Assembly: GCA_019775845.1 (NCBI GenBank) | Contig: JADQAV010000017.1 | Location: forward strand, 1-64,000 | Direction of reading: 5' to 3' | Length of the DNA: 64,000 bases | Origin: Myrmaecium sp. VS I D KN 1 | Lineage: Eukaryota; Ascomycota; Dothideomycetes; Valsariales; Valsariaceae | Shown: piece after piece, positions 41,054 to 51,531 of the stretch | How the letters are laid out: each line of letters begins with the position of its first letter | Position numbering within the stretch: position 1 is the stretch's first letter | Made by a program: the position numbers and the translations under genes | The notes under the pieces: generated by a model | The model's database searches: none | Told to the model about the DNA's origin: nothing | The model's input: only the letters and a program-made list of their open reading frames with translations

Positions 41054-41402
41054 GATGGCATTGTTAGTTGGTGCAGGCGTTAGGGAAGGCCCGGTTCACA
41101 CTGGAAGGCAGCGGAGCGTGTTTCCGTACCTTGCTAGGGGCTTATCTCGGGGTGTTTTGTCCCGACACCGGGCATACGATATCTCAAGCAGAATTTGGAT
41201 CCTTTTGTTTCTTCTGCTACCAACAACCTCGGCTATAAGTTTTATTCCCGGCGGGAGCTTGACCCGGTCGCCGTAGCCTTGGGACTCTCCCGCACCCCGC
41301 AAGGCCCTGATACCCCGCAACCCCACGTTTTTATAAGATCGGCGAAGTACCAGCGGCGTCGCTCAGTCTATCGTGCGGACCCATCGCCTATCTATCCTCG
41401 CC
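41054..41402. other. short intergenic region, no gene seen
   Basis: The promoter of the downstream hydrolase. Nothing else recognised. Confidence 0.4.
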
Positions 41403-42595
41403 ATGGCAGCCCCTACAGAAGCTGGCAGCACGGGACTATCCAGTGATCTCCGCCTCGATGCGTCCAAATTCGATCCTAGAAATTATCCCAAACAGACCCA
41501 AGAATTCAATGAGCAGCTATTCGAGTTACTCAATAGCCATCCGCGATGGTACAACGTATGTTGACTCCGTTGTACCTACAGCCCGCAGGGAATCCGTCAT
41601 GGCTCACCATAGGAGTTGAAAAGATTGGCGCGGCGAAATACCGTGAGATGCGCTTAAAGGGCGAGACACAGCTGCCCATCCCGGTGCTGCTCGAATCCGG
41701 GGTGAATATCACGGTCCCTTCCCGGGAGGAGGGCAGGGAAATCCCATGCCGGATGTTCAAGCCTGAGAGCGGCATCTCGAAGGGCGTGTTCATGCACGTC
41801 CACGGTGGAGGCTGGGTTCTGCAATCCGAGGCATAGTACATAGCCATTTTCCTTGGAAATCACACAATGTCGACCCAGCCCTAACCTCTCCGCAACAGCC
41901 AAGACGGACTCTTAAAATGGTACGCCGACCACTTCCACCTCACCGTCATCTCCATCGGCTACCGCCTCGCGCCGGAGCACCCCTTCCCCGCCGGGCCGGA
42001 GGACTGCGTCGACGCCGCCGCCCACCTCGCGGCCGCCCCAACCGCCCACGGCGGACCCCTGCGCTTCATCGGCGGCGAATCCGCCGGCGCCCACCTCTCC
42101 ATCCTCACCGCCCTCCACTTCCTCGACCTGCCGGGCGGCGGCGGCGGCGCCCGCGCCCGCGCCCCGTTTCCCAACCTCCAGGGCCTCGTCCTGCACTTCG
42201 GCAACTACGACCTCTCCGGCCTCACCCCTTCCGTCCACCACTTCGGCCGACCCCTCGTCCTCGACCGCGCCATCATCACCCGCCACCTCGACGTCGTCGT
42301 CCCGGGCCTCACCCCGGCCCAGCGCCGCCACCCGTCCATCTCCCCGCTGTACGCCGACCTCGTCCGCCACCGCGGCGCGCTGCCGCCCGCCCTCTTCACC
42401 TGCGGCTCCGAGGACCCCTTGCTGGACGATAGCGTGTTTATGGCGGCGAAGTGGCAGATGGCGGGCGCGGAGGCGGTGCTGAAGGTTTTTCCTGGTGCGC
42501 CGCATGGTTATATTAATCACCCGCTTGGCACCATCGAGAGTGTGGAGCAAGGTCTTCAGGCGACGAAGCGGTTTGTGGAGGCGAAGTTGGCGTAG
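41403..42595 (+). CDS. alpha/beta hydrolase, HSL-type esterase/lipase
   Basis: Three exons (41403-41555, 41624-41835, 41899-42595) encode 353 residues. Exon 1 ends HPRWYN and exon 2 opens IGAAKYREMR; only the acceptor AAAAG at 41623 keeps frame with an intron of normal length (68 nt). The oxyanion motif HGGGW (about 110) and nucleophile elbow GGESAG (about 180, Ser182) define the hormone-sensitive-lipase family. The Asp of EDPLLDDS (about 293) and His of GAPHGYI (about 324) complete the triad. YADHFHLTVISIGYRLAPEH is the usual strand between them. It should hydrolyse short-chain or aromatic esters; the substrate is unknown. No signal peptide, so likely cytosolic. Exon 3 is extremely GC-rich at third positions. 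Confidence 0.9.
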
Positions 42596-43279
42596 CATGT
42601 GGGGACTTGGAGGGAGGAGACGTGAGAAGGGGGTTGCGAGGTCAGGTGGCCTGCTGCGGAAGTCCACGTCAGGAAAATAGATAAAGGTCTTTGTTACTGT
42701 TTAGCAGAGCGGCAGGTTTCGGACCGTCCGGCCGCTGAATCTTACGTGTGCCGTACGTAGAACACAGTTCGAGCAATCGAAGTCACAGTAGTCCTTTCCT
42801 CGCTGTTCTTCCGTTTCTTTTCGTCTTTTTTTGCGACTGGTCACTTCATTCCGTGGTCTACAGCGAGCTGTTCGAGAGCGAATGTATTAGGTAGTAGAAC
42901 GAGGAATTTGTCGTCAAGTACCGCGACGGTAGGTAACTCAATCCATTCGTCCATCGATACCCTGCACTTCCATAGTGAACTGCATGGAGAGGTTGGTCTT
43001 ATTACTACTATATTTCTTTTTTAGACCTGATGCTGCATATGCTTTCCCTATAAGGCCAATCGAGCTGGAATCCTTATTCCGTTACCTCTCTTTATCTTAG
43101 ACTTCATCCCATTACACGGTGAGTCTGATAGCCGAGTGCTATGTGTCAAGAGGGGTCGATTGAAACCCCACACTCTCTTTCCTTCTCTGAAAATCCAATA
43201 CCAGTCCTAATCGAACATACTAGCTAGCTAAGTATCCAAGAAGGATTTCTCCGTCCCCCCCGCCACCCCAACCAACCCA
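42596..43279. other. convergent intergenic region, no gene seen
   Basis: 3' flanks of the hydrolase and F-box genes. No supported feature. Confidence 0.4.
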
Positions 43280-45235
43280 CTACCAGCGAAGCTGGACGCG
43301 TGGTGCTAAGTGATCCCTCAGCGCTTTCAGCATCTCTTCGATCTGGCGATCCGTCTTCCGATACTCGGCCCACATGCCCGAGTCCTCGATGACTTTCTCG
43401 CTCCGCCACAGCGCCTTGGTCTCGATCGTGCACACCCGGAGCCGGTCGCTGCCGTCGAGCAGGTTCTCCAGCCCGACGGCCGTCATCGCCTGGAGGAAGA
43501 TGAACATCTCGAGCTGGCAGCCGCGGAGCCGGAGGGATTCGAGGTGGGGGGGCAGGATGTCGCGGAGCCGGTCGGCGAGGTCGAACGGCATCTCTCGAGC
43601 GCGCTTGCCCGCCAGGTAATTCATCAGGCAGCGATGGCGTTTCCGCGAAACCTTCGCCGTGGTCGTGTACGAAGTCCAATGGTGGACATCGAACGACCCG
43701 GGCAGGTAATACGTCTCGTAGAACCGGTCCAGCTCCGCTTCCTCGTCGTCCACCTCCTGCTCGGTCCAGTGGTTGCGGTGCTCGTGGTACTCGGTCGGCA
43801 GGACGTGCAGCCGACGTCGCGGTGGGAAGAGGCCGTAGCTGATGCTGCTGACCGACAGCTCCAGCTGGGTATTTGAGGGCTGAGAAAGCATGCAGGGCGG
43901 TGCCCACGAAATAATTGCTGTCCCACTCGGGCCGGACGGTGCGCCGCCGGACTTCGCAAATGTACATGTCTCCGGTATATTCATCGTCGACATCGAGTCG
44001 GAGCGTTTGCAGGGTCTCTTTGTGCTTCGTGAAAGCTTCTATCAACCGACCGATTCTCAAGGTATGTGGCTCTCCCGAAAAAGTGTTACGGGGAGTGAAG
44101 ACCCAAATATGAGAGAAGTGTTGCAAAGCCGCACAGGCATTGATAAGTGGTATGAGGGACATCTCTGGCAGTCCTGACTGGAGGTGTAAGACAGAGATGT
44201 GAGATGTGATGCCTGCAAACGCATTCGACGTGCGTTCGAAAGTTCCGCGTCCTTCATCCAGAACTCCCGCTGTAACAGAGATTTTACGCAAAGCTTGGAG
44301 CTTAAAGAGACTAGCAAGGTCCGACGGGCTCCGGGCGTACAGACTTTTTGTCTGGTTGATGGTTACCTCGGTGAGCTGAGAAAAAGCACCGCCATTCTGC
44401 GATGCGAAGGTTTGCAAGAACCGATCTCCATTCCACGGAACGGCGCCGACCTGCAGTGTGAGCGATTGCAGGTTCGTGGCCAAAGTTAAGATCCGGCTCG
44501 CAGTCGAGTATGCCTCGTTGAACCATCGAGCAGACGGGGGATCCGTGTCTTTCGGCAGAAGACATACGGGACACTTCGGCGGTTCACGAGTGTTACAGCC
44601 AGCACAGCCGAGCTCCACATGCCGGATCAGTCCGGCGAGGTCGGGAACCGATTCCATGACGGTGATTAGCTTGCGTGCTGATTTCACGTTGTACAGAGGC
44701 TTCCGGCTATCCGGCCTCGGTGCGTAATTCAAGCAGTAAAAGAAATAGGGCTGGGCGATCCGGTTGAAGCGTTGGCATACGAGACAGAGGTCGTAGAGCT
44801 TGCCCGTCGAGCTTTCGGCGATAGCTAACTCTAGGATCGCTAGGAGGATCTCGTCTGGCAGCTGGTGAATGTGACCTCTGATAGGGACATCTTGGACGTG
44901 ACTGTGATCTTCGACAACCATTTTTTCGATAGAGTCTGTTGGTGGGTTTCTCTCGTTATGATCATGGCCGTCAGGATTCTTACCGCATGACTCTTACCGT
45001 TATGATCCTCGCCGTCACGGTCCTCGCAGCCATGATCCTTCCTCCGACGCTTATCCCGTGTCTCCCTCCGCCCTCTCCCTTTCGATTTCGTTCGCAGCAC
45101 CGTTTCCTCAGCCCTCTGCTGCTGCGCAGCACTCCTCTCACGCTCCTTCTGGCGGACCCTCGCCGAGCGTCTCACCAACGGCGGTGCATTTTCTCCACCG
45201 CCCTTCCCACTCGACGAAGTCGGGCGTGATGGCAT
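43280..45235 (-). CDS. F-box protein with an apparent one-base frameshift
   Basis: Exon 1 (45235-44998) encodes MPSRPTSSSGKGGGENAPPL and RRSARVRQKERER. A 62-nt intron (GTAAGAG donor, CTGAC branch) joins in phase 1 to exon 2 at 44935. The F-box follows (about 98-140: IHQLPDEILLAILELAI and LYDLCLVCQRFNRIAQPYFF), then Leu-rich repeat-like sequence (LQSLTLQVG, LQALRKISVTAG, ISVLHLQSGL). The first frame reads to HAFSALKY near 43869; the homologous-looking continuation QLELSVSSISYGLF is in the next frame and runs to a stop at 43280. Skipping one C of the CCC at 43867-43869 makes a 630-residue protein. It would be a substrate adaptor of an SCF ubiquitin ligase. It is either a recent pseudogene, a sequencing error or a misread tiny intron. 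Confidence 0.75.
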
Positions 45236-46081
45236 GATGACGAGCTACCTTACCATTTCGGAACTTCTTCCTTTGTCTGGTACGGTTCGCAAGAGCGGCG
45301 AGGAAGGTGAGACACATGCGACAACACCTCGTAAACAAATAAACAAGTTCAAGCAAGATTGACTGATCGACTGATTGTAGGCGTGCACGACCGTCCAAAG
45401 CAGAGACGCCCAAGGAAAGCCCAAATTGGAATCCAATGTGGACGAGGTATGAAGAAAGGAAAAGGAAGAAGAAGGAAAAAGAAAAAAGAGAAGGAAAAGA
45501 GAAGATTGTGGATGTTGACGGTTTTTGTTCGCAAGTAATGTAGTAGTAGTAAGTAGTAGGTGAGGCAAGGTACCTAAGGCGAGGGTAGGTTGCTGCCTGG
45601 TCCGCCGCAGGGGTAGAGTCACATGCTTTGTGTAACGTCTCAACTCGGGATCCCACATATGAAGTACTAATTTACGACTACTACTACTTTTCGTACGACA
45701 GGGGAGGATGGCGAGAAATATGATTTAAATCCTACCGTATATAGAGTTGACTGTATGCCTAGAAAACAAAGGATAGGCGTCGCGACGTTGCAGTGGTGGT
45801 GTTGGTGGTACTACGGTTGGCGGTGCTGGGTCACAATCACAGTCACTTAATCTACAACGAATCGAAACCGGAAAGCTAGGATCGTTCTTTTTCTTCTACG
45901 TACTATACATCTTTTTTTTTTCCTTTTCCGGTGCACGTCAGCCACGTGACTTAACCCACAGCAGCAAAGAGAGCAAGAGATAGGTAGCCAACAAACAAAC
46001 CCCCACGTTCTGAACAAATACAAGGGCCATCGAGCCAAACCAACCCCTCTTCGATGGTTTTCACCCCCGTTTCCATTCACT
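45236..46081. other. intergenic region, no gene seen
   Basis: The upstream region of the F-box gene and 3' flank of ArgJ. It has A-rich runs (about 45470-45500) and GTA repeats (about 45540-45560). A 172-codon minus-strand frame at 45138-45656 overlaps F-box exon 1 and looks spurious. Confidence 0.45.
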
Positions 46082-47561
46082 CTACGTCCGGTAATCACCG
46101 TTGATGGTGACGTACTCGTGGCTGAGGTCGCAGGTCCAGTAGGTAACACCCTTGCCGCGCCTGTTGCTCACACGGACCAAGATCTCGAGGTCCTCCTGCT
46201 CGAGGATCTCCTTGGCGCGGGCCTCGTCGACCGACTGGGGCTCACCGTTGACGAGCAGCTTCAACTCCTCGCTGCCATCGGTAGGGATGAAGCTGACCGA
46301 GGTCTCTTTCGGGACGACGCTGAAACCGCCACGGGCGTGGCCCGCCGCGCAGAGGATCCGGCCCCAGTTGGCGTCCTTGCCGTACAGCGCCGTCTTCACC
46401 AGCGGTGACCGTGCGATCGTCGCAGCCACGTCCTTCGCATCCATGAAGGTCAGCGCGTTCTCCACGCGGATGGTGACGAACTTGGTCGCGCCCTCGCCGT
46501 CACGCACCACGAGCTGCGCCAAGTCCTGCGTGAACGTGGAAAGGACGTCCTGGAACTCGTGGTACATAGCGCGGTCACCGTGGGTGATCTGCCTCCCGCC
46601 GGCGGCACCGTTGGCGTAGATGGCCACGGTGTCGTTGGTGCTGGTGTCGCCGTCGACGGAGATGCAGTTGAAAGACCGGTTCACGGCGTGCCTGAGGGCG
46701 CTGTGTAAGGCAGGCGGGGCGACGGGGGCGTCGGTACAGATGATGCCGAGGAGAGTAGCCATGTTGGGATGGATCATTCCAGCGCCCTTGGTCATGCCAG
46801 TCAGAGTGTAGGTGAAACCAGGATGAGTTGAGAGGGTGAAAGTGCGAGAAAGAAGCTTCGGGAAAGTGTCGGTGGTGCAGATGGCGCGAGCAGCGGCAAG
46901 CCAGTGATCGTGGGTGTTTCCAAGAGCAGCGTGAGCCTTGGGGATGCCGTCAAGGATCTTGTCAATAGGAAGACTGGTGATAAAGGTTAGCATACTATCA
47001 TCGCACACTTGCTTCCCACTTGAAGCTTCAGAAAACCTACCGTTGCCCGATGACACCCGTGCTCATCACCAAAGTGGAGCTCTTCCTATTGTCAGGGTCG
47101 TAAACGCCCAAGCACTCATCCACCTTCAAGCCCATCTGGCGCGCATCATCTATCCCACCCTGCCCCGTCACCGCGTTCGCGCAGCCGCTGTTCACCACCA
47201 CCGCCCGCATGCCCTCTCCCTCCCGCCTTCTCACTATATCCCTGCTAATAATGACCGGCCCCGCCTTGAACTTGTTCATGGTGAAGGCCGCCGCCGCGGA
47301 CGCGGGCACCTCCGACACAACCAGCGCGACGTCGTCGAAACGCGTGTTCGAAGGCTTGACGCCGACGTGCGTGCTGCCGACCAGGAAGCCTTTGGGGTAC
47401 GTGCCGCTAGTGGGCACGTACTTCTTTTTGTTCGGCGGGATGCTGTCGAGGCCGGGAGCGGAGTAGGCACGAACCTGCTGCCGCATCGCCGCCGCCGCCA
47501 CCGGCGAGCGGAACAGAGGCAGGAGCCGTTGGAGCGGCGCTGCCACTGCCGTGCTGGACAT
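46082..47561 (-). CDS. mitochondrial ArgJ, ornithine/glutamate N-acetyltransferase
   Basis: Two exons (47561-47041, 46973-46082) encode 470 residues. The N-terminus ([20 protein letters not shown], no acids) is a mitochondrial presequence. Family motifs: [67 protein letters not shown] and [20 protein letters not shown]. Autocleavage of the precursor should occur between Ala and Thr in NMA-TLLG (about residue 244), freeing the catalytic Thr and giving alpha and beta chains. The enzyme transfers acetyl from N-acetylornithine to glutamate (the cyclic arginine pathway) and may also use acetyl-CoA. The beta chain ends [20 protein letters not shown]. Intron of 67 nt, phase 2. A TGACTC (47792-47797), a six-base match to the Gcn4/CPC1 site, lies about 230 bp upstream. 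Confidence 0.95.
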
Positions 47562-48168
47562 GATGAGGACTACTTGAAGGACTGTGGATGCAGTCAGGAT
47601 GCTGTTTCTAGGGGTGTTTCAGGGCGGGGAAGAGCTGTTGGCGGAGCTTGATAATAGGAGAAGTCCCTGTGCTGCAAACGCCGAAAAGCCCATTCATAGC
47701 TCGTGCTAACTTACCTGTGCCTTAAGTTATGTCTCAGCAATTGGAGATGAGAGAAGAGATGAAGGGATTGTGAGAAATCAGCCGTGGTGCGTGACTCGCC
47801 CTGCGCTCAACAGTCGCCCCGAACGCTCGGACGACGAGAGCTCCGGGGTCGGCTTACCTCATCAGGCCAATCATGTCGCAGAACCCCAGCACCCCAGGTT
47901 CGACGATATTGCCTCAGGCTGCCAGCCTCACCTACGGGCTCTAGCTCAGGAGTAGTATACTCACTCTCTCTCAACCTTTCTTCGTCTGCTTCTTGTCATT
48001 TCTACAGGTGCAATTATATTTCACCTGAAAGAAGCAGTCCTACATGAATGATTGCTATAAGCCGCCTTTTTGTGCCCCTCAGGCTTGGTCCCTCTCTATC
48101 TACGACACCCTGCCAGCGACACACATACATACAAACAATGTCAGAATCCAATGATCAGCGAAGAATGT
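47562..48168. promoter_or_regulatory. ArgJ promoter region
   Basis: 607 bp upstream of ArgJ, shared with the 3' flank of the second F-box gene. It contains TGACTC at 47792-47797, a partial match to the general amino-acid-control site. No gene seen. Confidence 0.4.
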
Positions 48169-49770
48169 TCAGCGCTCAATCCAAAGTCGGCCATCCTCAA
48201 TAGCAGGCACGACCCGGTGTATGGGGCCAGTACCTGCCTCCTCGGGTGGTAGATAGTACTTCAGCTCCATTCCCGGAGGCATGCACAATTCCAATCTCCT
48301 AACGGCCGTACCATAGCCTACCCTCACGAGTTTGACAAAGGAGCGCCAATCATCTTCCACGCCTTCCGCAACCTGCAAATCTACCTGCACGCCGCGGAAG
48401 TCGAGCGTTCGCAAGAAGTCGAGCGGCTCCAGCACGGCTGTGAGCCCGAGCTTGTCAAGCTCCCGAATCAGTCTCCACGCCTCCAGCTTCGATCCTAGGA
48501 GCGCAAGGTGCTCGAGGTACGGCGGGAGGAGATCCACCAGGCTTTGGAAAAGGGGCGGCTGGGCGATGTCATCAAGTGCCAGGGACAAATGACGTCGGAA
48601 GTTCAATGCCTCTACTGAGATGTTGAGCCTCTTGAGCGCCGTGAAACTCCGCAGCGCATTTAGAGGGAGCTGATAATCGCCTGGATCAAGGGCTGCTGGT
48701 TCAACTACACCCAGCTTCCCGTAGAAAGCTCGCCACGGCGAACCGATATCGAGCGTGAGTTCCTTAAGGGTCCGGGAGTGAGGCATCAGCGCCTGGATCG
48801 TAGCCGCGAGCGTGAACGTCGGCACCGACGGCCCCCTTCCAGGGATGCACAACCACGCCAGATGGAAGCTGGTCAGCTCTTTGCAGAGTCCTACCAGCTG
48901 ACCGATCGCCAAATCCGATAGTCGGGACCGGGCCAGGGCCAGCTTGCGCACTTTGGACGAGCGTGGCGCGCAGCGGACCATTCCACCGGACAGCTGGGTA
49001 TCCAGCACGCCTTCAACGTGAAGCTCCTCGAGCGCGGGGAGGCGTAGAAGAACTGCGAGCTGGTCCATAGATAAATGATCCCATCGTCCCCACCGGTCCG
49101 AAAAGGGGTAAGTCCAGACCAGATCTATGCAAGAACGGTATTCATCGTTCATATCGTCGTTGATCCGAAGTTTCTTGAGCATCGCATACTGCGGCAACTT
49201 GCAACGGCGGTTCTCATCAGGCGACCTCTTGACTGCAAGTTCCAGCTGTGAATATACAATAGACCATGTTCGATACGCTATCGCGACAAACGACTGCCGG
49301 TTGAAAACCTCGAGTTCTTTGATGTTCGGGCAGCGCTGGAGCACTGACGCGAGCACGTAGTTCAGTTGGGCCTGGTCACACTCGTCCGATCCCGAATCCT
49401 CAAGGGACGTGAGAGGGATGATGTTACCCAAGTCGAAATGGAACGAGTCCAAGCCAAGCTCCCCCTCCTTCTCATCCTCGGGGTCAAGAACGACACGCAA
49501 CCTTGACATTTTCTTTCCAAGCTCCGGATGCTCCTCCAGCACTTTCAGTAGTTTCAGAGCCCTAGTCGTATCCTCAAGCTGGCAATAGGCCCGCTGTAGG
49601 GGGATCCGGATGTCCCGATACAGCCCCCCCTGAAAGATATTGCATAGTCTCCAACTTACGAGGCAGAGCTTGGCAAGCGTGCCGTCCTCAAAGCCTGCTA
49701 TGTAAGGGCACATAAGCAGAAGTAACTCGTCGGGCAGGCCTTCCAAGGTCGCTGGCATGTTGCAGTCCAC
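48169..49770 (-). CDS. F-box / Leu-rich protein (533 aa)
   Basis: An intronless frame starting MDCNMPATLEGLPDELLLLM. The F-box lies at about 8-52 (LPDELLLLMCPYIAG, AKLCLVSWRLCNIFQGGLYR). The rest consists of irregular leucine-rich segments: LSMDQLAVLLRLPALEELHV, LTSFHLAWLCIPG, LKELTLDIGSPWRAFYGKLG, LKRLNISVEALNF and YLEHLALLGSKLEAW. It ends PAIEDGRLWIER. By architecture it is a substrate adaptor of an SCF ligase; targets cannot be read. Fungal genomes hold expanded, fast-diverging sets of such genes. It is the second F-box gene within 5 kb, and the two flank ArgJ, but they are not obviously close copies. Confidence 0.85.
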   Translation of the reverse strand: MDCNMPATLEGLPDELLLLMCPYIAGFEDGTLAKLCLVSWRLCNIFQGGLYRDIRIPLQRAYCQLEDTTRALKLLKVLEEHPELGKKMSRLRVVLDPEDEKEGELGLDSFHFDLGNIIPLTSLEDSGSDECDQAQLNYVLASVLQRCPNIKELEVFNRQSFVAIAYRTWSIVYSQLELAVKRSPDENRRCKLPQYAMLKKLRINDDMNDEYRSCIDLVWTYPFSDRWGRWDHLSMDQLAVLLRLPALEELHVEGVLDTQLSGGMVRCAPRSSKVRKLALARSRLSDLAIGQLVGLCKELTSFHLAWLCIPGRGPSVPTFTLAATIQALMPHSRTLKELTLDIGSPWRAFYGKLGVVEPAALDPGDYQLPLNALRSFTALKRLNISVEALNFRRHLSLALDDIAQPPLFQSLVDLLPPYLEHLALLGSKLEAWRLIRELDKLGLTAVLEPLDFLRTLDFRGVQVDLQVAEGVEDDWRSFVKLVRVGYGTAVRRLELCMPPGMELKYYLPPEEAGTGPIHRVVPAIEDGRLWIER

Positions 49771-50578
49771 TCGTTCTGGAATCGATACTAATCATAGGAG
49801 AGGTTCGCCGTGGAGACAATGCCACGGAGTCGAATCCGGTAGCGAGCGAGGTAAACAATTATTTTCGCGGTAGATATACTTTCTTAGTTACACTTGAAAG
49901 AGTGTCGAGTTCAGCGTATAAGATATATCGATGATTGAAGATGTGGTATCATGGTGGTAGCAGATGACCGCCGCCCGAGACCTTAACAAAAATCCAGCGT
50001 GCTTTCCTTTCTGAGCGCTATCGTCGCGGCCGAGAGCGCGTCTCTTAAGTTCATCTCGAAGCCGTGTCAGTAGGGAAGGAGCGACCCTGGTTTCCGTGTT
50101 AGCTCAGTCCTCTGTCATTTTCAGAGAAAATTCAATACATATAGAAGTACACCCACTCCAACCATCTTGAAACCAAAGTACATAAGATAGTACCTTTGCC
50201 TCATTGACCCCATCTCCACGCTCGGATCCGTTCTTAGAGAAAAACAAAGATCATAGAAGGCAAACAGCATAAGAATCTCCGATCACACCAGCGACGCGTA
50301 AAAAGGACAGGGGACCTGCACCCGTGTATGTCGCCCGGTCCGTCTAGAAACCTGAATATAACAACCCTGGACACCAGCATCCATCGAAAATGCTATCATG
50401 TAAGGAAAACAGGAGAGTGTAAGAAAAAAAAAAGAGAGAAAGAAAGCAAGAAAGGACGATATATTGAGATTCGAAAACGCGACTAGAGATGGAATAGAAG
50501 CAAAGACAATAAACCACACAAAACACACTCTCGAACATACCAGCAACCTCGTTGAACCCAATCCCAAGAAACCTCAGC
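49771..50578. other. intergenic region, no gene seen
   Basis: Upstream of the F-box gene and 3' of the Myb-like gene. An A/AAAG-rich run lies at about 50420-50455. No supported feature. Confidence 0.4.
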
Positions 50579-51531
50579 TCAATCGCTCAACTCGACCACC
50601 TCCCTCTTCACCACAACCGTATCCAGCATGTCATGATCATCATCAGCCTCCACCTCCTCTTCATCCACAATCTCCAACTTGACCTCCTTCTGGCTCTCTT
50701 CCAGCTTGACCTCCTTCTCCCTCTCTTCCAGCTTAACGTCCAGCATCAGCTCCGGGGTCTCCTCCGGGGTCTCCTCCGCCCTCTCCTCCATCTTCACCAC
50801 CACCTCACCCCTCGCCTTAGGCTGCCACGTCGGATCGCCATCGCCATCCGTCTCACTCTCCAGCTCCACCTTCACCCTCACCCCTTCCTCCTCCCCCTCC
50901 TCCTCTTCCTCACCACACCACCCACTCTCCTCCTTCACCAACCCAGCAACAGCCCTCCTCTTCCTTTCCCGCGCCAACCCACACTCCTCACCCGGGCCAT
51001 ACAGTCCCAAATCCCCACAATCAACATCGTCATCCTCACTGCTGCTCCCCTCGCCATCCTCCCCCCCACCACCATAGCCCTCAAGCAACTTCCTCTTCCG
51101 CGCCGCCTTTTTCCAGACATCCTTCCCGACCCCCCCGCCGCCGCTGCCATCCTTCCCCTTGCCCTTGCCTTTGCCCTTCTCCTGCTGCTGCGATTTGCCA
51201 GTAGATGGCCCTTCCGCTCCAGAAGCCGAAGCAGAAGGAGTAGCTTCCGACTCCTTGTCCAAAGCCTTCTTGAAGCGCGCCCAGCGCATTCGCGCTGCGT
51301 GGCCGTTGGAGATGCCGTTCGCGGCTGCGACTTGGTGCCAATTCATCTGCATAGGAAGACAAGGGGTTAGTGAGGGTCGTATGGGCTTCCCCTCTTTATT
51401 CCTCCCTTGGAAATGAGGAAGAGGAGGAGACGGAGGAAAAGGGAGCTGGAGGAATCTTGTCGTACCGGCTTCAGCTCCAGCTGCTTGAGCATGGTGTAGC
51501 AAAAGTATGCGTTCTGCTTGTCCGTCGGCAT
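50579..51531 (-). CDS. Myb-like protein with seven SUMO-consensus motifs
   Basis: Two exons (51531-51466, 51346-50579), 277 residues. Exon 1 is MPTDKQNAYFCYTMLKQLEL-KP; exon 2 continues MNWHQVAAANGISNGHAARM and RWARFKKAL, together a fungal Myb/SANT-like helical domain (about 5-50). A Gly/Lys linker (KGKGKGKGKDG) and a basic cluster (KKAARKRKLL, a likely NLS) follow. The acidic C-terminal half carries Val-Lys-x-Glu seven times, at Lys160, 181, 207, 227, 236, 245 and 269. Three of them sit in a 9-residue tandem repeat (VKLEEREKE, VKLEESQKE, VKLEIVDEE). That suggests a nuclear, sumoylated chromatin or transcription factor, by inference. The 119-nt intron is phase 0 with a CACTAACC branch. Confidence 0.82.

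Noticed and set aside
41556-41610. Other acceptors for intron 1 of the alpha/beta hydrolase (41581, 41588, 41612)
   Set aside because: The first two make introns of about 25-32 nt and the third breaks frame; 41623 gives the family-like WYN-IGAAKYREMR.
43869-43912. A 43-nt intron (GTGGGC...CCCAG) to explain the F-box frame change
   Set aside because: It restores frame but is shorter than every other intron here and deletes VGTALHAFSALK, which looks like genuine LRR-type coding sequence.
45138-45656. 172-codon minus-strand frame
   Set aside because: Its end overlaps the well-supported first exon of the F-box gene in another frame, and its middle is T/C-rich simple sequence.
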